Part shown: positions 44,990 to 48,113 of the stretch, one piece after another | How the letters are laid out: every line of letters begins with the position of its first letter | Position numbering within the stretch: the stretch's first letter is position 1 | Assembly (NCBI GenBank): GCA_003223245.1 | Contig: QHYI01000128.1 | Location: 1-48,113 of the forward strand | Source: Acidobacteriota bacterium | GTDB taxonomy: Bacteria; Acidobacteriota; Terriglobia; Acidiferrales; UBA7541 | Direction of reading: 5' to 3' | Length of the DNA stretch: 48,113 bases | Notes under the pieces: model-generated | What the model was told of the DNA's origin: nothing | The model's database searches: none | Seen by the model: only the letters and a program-made list of their open reading frames with translations | Position numbers and translations under genes: made by a program

Positions 44990-45645
44990 GTGGCCAGCCA
45001 GCCGAGAGGAAATGTGACCATCCGCGTGGAAGAGTGTAAAGGGTTGCGGTCTTTGCGTGGAATCGTGTCCGCCTGAATGTCTGGAATTGGCGCCCGAATT
45101 GAGCAGCTGTGGCGTGCATCCTGCGCATTACCTGGGAACCGGGTGCACGGGTTGCGGGATTTGTTTTTACTGCTGTCCCGAGCCTGGAGCCAAATCCGAA
45201 CTGAAACACCAAACGCATTACTGCCCAGGCTGCGGCCACGGCGTGGTGCACAAACTGATTGCGGAAGCTATCGAGGATTTGGAGCTCCAGGACAAGACCA
45301 TCCTGGTCAGTCCCGTGGGCTGCTCCGTCTTCGCCCACTATTACTTTGACGTCGGTAACGTTCAGGTCGCCCATGGCCGCGCGCCTGCGGCCGCCACGGG
45401 CATTAAGCGGGCCTGTCCCGACAAAATCGTAATTTCTTACCAAGGCGATGGCGACCTGGCGGCTATCGGTACAGCAGAAATCGTGCATGCCGCGAATCGC
45501 GGCGAGAAAATCACGGTCTTCTTCGTGAACAACGCCATTTATGGAATGACCGGCGGCCAGATGGCGCCGACGACGCTTGTCGGCCAGAAAACCACAACGT
45601 CCTCCTTGGGGCCGCCGGCCCTCCAACGAAGGTCGCCCCGTACGC
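44990..45645 (+). pseudogene. Frameshifted ferredoxin plus TPP beta N-half of a 2-oxoacid:ferredoxin oxidoreductase
   Basis: The GTG start at 44990 lies 3 nt after the CoA-transferase stop with AGAGGTGAGG just before it. Its frame reads ECK and then goes out of phase, reaching TGA near 45074; skipping the A at 45038 restores [15 protein letters not shown], a 4Fe-4S cluster, and then [16 protein letters not shown], a second one. The ferredoxin then runs directly into [19 protein letters not shown], the start of the TPP-binding beta subunit, with [11 protein letters not shown] as its TPP motif. The alpha subunit normally encoded between is missing. A second one-base frameshift at about 45597-45610 separates this half from the rest of beta. 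It could be a decayed gene or assembly errors. The open stretch from the shift runs to 45776. Confidence 0.8.
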
Positions 45646-46563
45646 ATGGCCGAACTTCTTTCTACCCTCGACGCGCCCGCTTACATCGAGCGCGTGGCCC
45701 TCTCCGACAACAAAAACATCATGAAAGCGCGCCGCGCGATTCGCAAAGCCCTGGAGATCCAACGGGAGGGTATTGATTTCTCGTTCGTCGAAATTCTCTC
45801 GCCCTGCCCCACCATCTGGGGCATGGATCCCATGCCGGCGCGCAAATGGATCGCGGAGCAAATGATTCCCGTTTTTCCGCTGCAGGTTTTTCGTGACCAC
45901 AACCCTGAAGTCACTGCGGAAACGGCTCCGCTACAGCGGTCCGTGGAAGAAGTCGTGGGGCTCCCGACGGAGAAGGCCGGCGAACCCACAGAAAAAACGA
46001 ATTACAAGCATGACTTCCACCGCTTGACGCTGAAGATTGCCGGTTTTGGCGGGCAGGGCGTTCTGCTTCTGGGACAATTGCTCGCTGAAGCAGGCATGCG
46101 CGAAGGCTTGGAGGTTAGCTGGCTGCCCTCGTATGGCCCGGAAATGCGCTCGGGCAGCACGCACTGTCACGTTTGTCTTTCCAGAGAGCGCATCGGCTCG
46201 CCCTTGATTTCGCATCCTGACGTTTTAATTGCCATGAACGAGATTTCTCTGCGCAAATTTGCCGCTGCGGCCCCGTCCAGCGGCCTGATTCTCTACAACG
46301 GCACCGACGTTCCGCCCGATCTCGGTCCTTTGCCTTGCGAAAAGATTTGTGTCCCAGCGTCCGAAATTGCCGACAAACTGGGCTGCGCGATAGTCGCCAA
46401 CATGGTTTTGCTCGGCGGATTTTTGGAAAACGCTGGTTGCCTGGAACCCTCGACGGCCTTAGCGGTTCTTCAGACAAAGACGCGCAAAATCGCTTTGTTG
46501 GAAGCAAATCGGAAAGCTCTCGAGGAAGGACGGAAGTTTGTTTCAACGGAGTGGGCAGTTTGA
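45577..46563 (+). CDS. 2-oxoacid:ferredoxin oxidoreductase, beta C-half fused to gamma
   Basis: 328 residues continuing the gene after the second frameshift. The first in-frame TTG at 45577 is unlikely to be a true start; [26 protein letters not shown] onward is the C-half of the TPP-beta subunit ([29 protein letters not shown]). A short linker follows, then the gamma domain [48 protein letters not shown] to the end. Beta and gamma are therefore on one polypeptide, as in fused enzymes. These enzymes oxidatively decarboxylate a 2-oxoacid to acyl-CoA with ferredoxin reduction. Without alpha and with the frameshifts, activity is doubtful. Confidence 0.75.
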   Translation: MSARKPQRPPWGRRPSNEGRPVRMAELLSTLDAPAYIERVALSDNKNIMKARRAIRKALEIQREGIDFSFVEILSPCPTIWGMDPMPARKWIAEQMIPVFPLQVFRDHNPEVTAETAPLQRSVEEVVGLPTEKAGEPTEKTNYKHDFHRLTLKIAGFGGQGVLLLGQLLAEAGMREGLEVSWLPSYGPEMRSGSTHCHVCLSRERIGSPLISHPDVLIAMNEISLRKFAAAAPSSGLILYNGTDVPPDLGPLPCEKICVPASEIADKLGCAIVANMVLLGGFLENAGCLEPSTALAVLQTKTRKIALLEANRKALEEGRKFVSTEWAV

Positions 46564-46643
46564 AAAGCTTCGTGAAGTATTCCTTGAACCAGGCAGCCCG
46601 CCTGGCCGAAGCCCCTTCCGCGAGAGTTGCCAGTGGAAGAATT

Positions 46644-46730
46644 TGGTGCCCGAGAGAGGACTCGAACCTCCACGACCTTGCGATCACTAGCTCCTGAAGC
46701 TAGCGCGTCTGCCAGTTCCGCCACTCGGGC
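46644..46730 (-). tRNA. tRNA-Leu (CAG)
   Basis: 87 nt on the minus strand: acceptor GCCCGAG/CTCGGGC, D arm with GTGGCGGAACTGGCAGAC, anticodon stem CTAGC/GCTAG with loop TTCAGGA (anticodon CAG), a long variable arm (TGATCGCAAGGTCGT) as expected for tRNA-Leu, T loop GGTTCGAGTCC, discriminator A and encoded CCA. A copy of its 5' half lies at 47930-47972. Confidence 0.96.
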
Positions 46731-46732
46731 AC
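46690..46732 (-). repeat. att-like repeat, copy in tRNA-Leu
   Basis: Covers the tRNA-Leu 5' half, from 2 nt upstream of the tRNA to the anticodon loop. It differs from 47930-47972 at one base (46701 T versus 47941 C), which falls in the anticodon stem. Confidence 0.8.
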
Positions 46733-46782
46733 TGAAGAATCTATGAGTTACAGACTTGGTGGGCTTTTGTCCCTTCCTGTGG

Positions 46783-47217
46783 CTAATTTGCGGAATTTTC
46801 TGGAGCCACATTCGCCGCCGCGTTCCTCCGGTTCTCCAGCTTCTCCGCCGCGTCCACTAAGTCCTCCTCGCTACCAATTATCGTAGCGGTCGAATACGGA
46901 ACGTGTAGCGTGACTGGAGATTTGTATAGCCGTCTTCTCAGAAACTCCTGCTGTAATCATATTACGAATTGCGGAACGACGGAAGTCGTGCAGCAGAATC
47001 GGGACCTTGGCAGCTTTGGTCATCTTTGACCAAGTGCCCCTGAAGTCCCTAACCGGACTACCATCCTCCCAAGTGAATAACGAATCGTCTGGCTTCTTAC
47101 CCCTCACACATGGTATCAAACGCTGAGCCGGCATCTCCAGCAACTTTCGAAGTTGTCCACAGTTCCCATACCAGTGTTCAGTTTTCGCCATCTTCACGCA
47201 TCTTTCTTGCAGCCAAA
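46783..47217 (-). pseudogene. Truncated, frameshifted tyrosine recombinase (integrase)
   Basis: The retained C-terminal catalytic part reads RKLLEMPAQRLIPC, KKPDDSLFTWEDGSPVRDF, then LHDFRRSAIRNMITAG (HxxR box) and SSHATRSVFDRYD (His and the catalytic Tyr). The first Arg and the whole N-terminal core-binding and arm-binding domains are missing. After RYD the frame hits TAG at 46871-46873; removing one A near 46881-46883 restores SEEDLVDAAEKLENRR, a normal integrase tail ending at 46783. Full-length relatives are about 350-400 residues, so about two thirds is lost and the enzyme must be inactive. Confidence 0.8.
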
Positions 47218-47347
47218 ATCTGTTCGCGGTATTTCTCCCGCACTTCGGCAATCACAGCAGAGAGTTCTTCGAACGATGGCATTTGCCCTGATTGAATCAG
47301 GCGTGTGCCTCCGCTTCCAACTCGGGTGGTGTGATTTTCTTTTTCAT
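47178..47347 (-). pseudogene. Frameshifted small gene next to the integrase
   Basis: ATG at 47347 gives MKKKITPPELEAEAHA and then TGA. One base is missing there; restoring the frame continues into RLIQSGQMPSFEELSAV and EVREKYREQILAARK to the TGA at 47178, about 57 residues, charged and helical. The 3' end overlaps the start of the integrase remnant. A short alternative ATG at 47282 gives a 34-residue ORF. No function is known; the position suggests an accessory gene of the element. Confidence 0.5.
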
Positions 47348-47362
47348 TGTCGCTCCATTTGG

Positions 47363-47638
47363 TTAATTCACTATTGGGACGTTGGCCGCAGCATCCACGG
47401 TTTGCTTTGCCCGAAGTTCACTCGGCTTGTCGAACACCTGGTCTTCGCCCAAAACTTCTCGCAAAGCAAAGACTGTGGGCGCAAATTGCTCGATGTAGCC
47501 ATACGGCCCGGCTAGCAACATCAGCAGGTTCAATAAGTGGAACACAGACAAATCGCTGAGCTGCTGGTCGGTGAAGTTCCAACTCCTGGTGAGACGTTCG
47601 ACAATTTCCTTGCGAACTGCGGTGCGATTGGTTTCCAT
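47363..47638 (-). CDS. Small hypothetical protein of the tRNA-Leu element
   Basis: 91 residues from the ATG at 47638, with AAAGGA upstream; a longer frame to 47704 is possible. The sequence is helical and reads as a genuine protein (METNRTAVRKEIVERLTRSW, then LSDLSVFHLLNLLMLLAGPYGYIEQF). It has a hydrophobic helix in the middle but no signal peptide. It ends 16 nt before the next small gene, which suggests that the two and the integrase formed one operon. No family is recognised. Confidence 0.55.
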   Translation of the reverse strand: METNRTAVRKEIVERLTRSWNFTDQQLSDLSVFHLLNLLMLLAGPYGYIEQFAPTVFALREVLGEDQVFDKPSELRAKQTVDAAANVPIVN

Positions 47639-47929
47639 GAGGTTTCCTTTCGGCGTATCTACCGGGTTTCGGTAATCGCACCGCTCTCCCCATTGCGGGG
47701 CCACGGTTGCGGCGTCCTTGTAGGACGGCTCTTGATACTGGAGCGATTATAACCTTTCGCGCTTTCGCTTCCAACGATTGCCTCGGTGTGAAACGGAATT
47801 CTGCCCCAATTCCTGTGACCAATTCGAGGCTAATTTGCTCAAAATTTGCGCCAAAGAGCACCAAGACTAAATCGTTGATTTTTCAGGGAATGTGTTGATG
47901 GCAAACAACTTGCAAGAATGCTAGGTTTT

Positions 47930-47972
47930 GCTCCTGAAGCCAGCGCGTCTGCCAGTTCCGCCACTCGGGCAC
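47930..47972 (-). repeat. att-like repeat, distal tRNA-Leu half
   Basis: 43-bp partial tRNA-Leu sequence lacking everything 3' of the anticodon loop, so it cannot be a functional tRNA. The flanking 47639-47929 and 47973-48113 show no gene. Confidence 0.8.
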
Positions 47973-48113
47973 GCGCGCTAGAAAGTTGCTTCCGAAAGGA
48001 GCCAACCACTTGCGAAGCATTTTCAATTCTTGCCCGCGGGGTTCTGCTTTGTCAACGCGAGCCGAATTGTCGGGCGCACGACATTAAAGTCAGGCCCGCA
48101 CCCGTCTGGCGTC

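Larger units (their letters stand above)
46690..47972. mobile_element. Decayed mini integrative element at tRNA-Leu (5'-half type)
   Basis: A 43-bp direct repeat (42/43 identical) consists of the 5' half of tRNA-Leu up to the anticodon loop plus 2 bp upstream. One copy is in the intact tRNA (46690-46732), the other 1.24 kb away (47930-47972). Between them, all on the minus strand, are a small ORF, a frameshifted 57-codon gene and a truncated tyrosine recombinase whose 3' end faces the tRNA. The far copy lacks a tRNA 3' half. This fits integration into the anticodon region, with the element supplying a replacement 5' half. Confidence 0.65.

Noticed and set aside
47930-47972. A second tRNA-Leu gene
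   Set aside because: Only the 5' half is present; no variable arm, T arm or 3' acceptor strand follows.

Overview
The window looks like a chromosome segment of an Acidobacteriota bacterium, probably from an environmental genome. The evidence is three secreted VWFA-related proteins of the type expanded in Acidobacteria, a large Oar-like TonB-dependent receptor with an N-terminal carboxypeptidase-regulatory domain, DinB/DUF1572 proteins, a DUF6152/DUF6644 pair and a carboxypeptidase-regulatory lipoprotein-like gene. No plasmid, phage structural, transposase or CRISPR features were seen. The origin is inferred from gene content only.

Layout. 1-3.8 kb: the str operon on the minus strand (rpsL-rpsG-fusA-tuf, with tuf cut by the window edge), driven by a near-perfect sigma70 promoter and a long leader. 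4-11 kb: a secreted amidohydrolase, a LysM protein and the TonB receptor. 10.7-16.3 kb, minus strand: an FSR-type MFS exporter, a class IV aminotransferase, a VWFA protein, RluD and a HEAT-repeat protein. 16.47 kb: tRNA-Glu(UUC), whose last 18 bp are repeated at 19.18 kb. The 2.6 kb between holds an island with a RelA/SpoT-type HD hydrolase, a membrane-domain-only CDF-like transporter, a small dimeric-barrel protein, a Cys-rich small ORF and a frameshifted gene, but no integrase.

19.3-31 kb: DUF6152/DUF6644, two divergent VWFA genes, a PadR regulator, a UvrD-type helicase fused to a Fe-S PD-(D/E)XK nuclease, two divergent DinB genes, a thiolase and a Tat-exported Gfo/Idh/MocA oxidoreductase. 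31-39.5 kb: small proteins, an ECF sigma factor, two PilZ-type proteins flanking a membrane-anchored protein with two CXXCH motifs, citrate synthase, pirin, SerC and a transglutaminase-like protein. 39.5-43.2 kb: RNase R and a PuuD-like membrane protein.

43.4-46.6 kb is the most unusual metabolic locus. A perfect CRP/FNR-type palindrome precedes an acyl-CoA:carboxylate CoA-transferase gene. This is followed at once by a collapsed 2-oxoacid:ferredoxin oxidoreductase locus: ferredoxin, TPP-beta and gamma domains are joined, the alpha subunit is absent, and two single-base frameshifts are present.

46.6-48.0 kb: tRNA-Leu(CAG), whose 5' half is repeated 1.24 kb away. Between the copies lie a truncated, frameshifted tyrosine recombinase, a frameshifted 57-residue gene and one small ORF, which together read as a decayed mini integrative element that targeted the 5' half of a tRNA gene. 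The two tRNA-anchored islands and the broken oxidoreductase are the points most worth following up.
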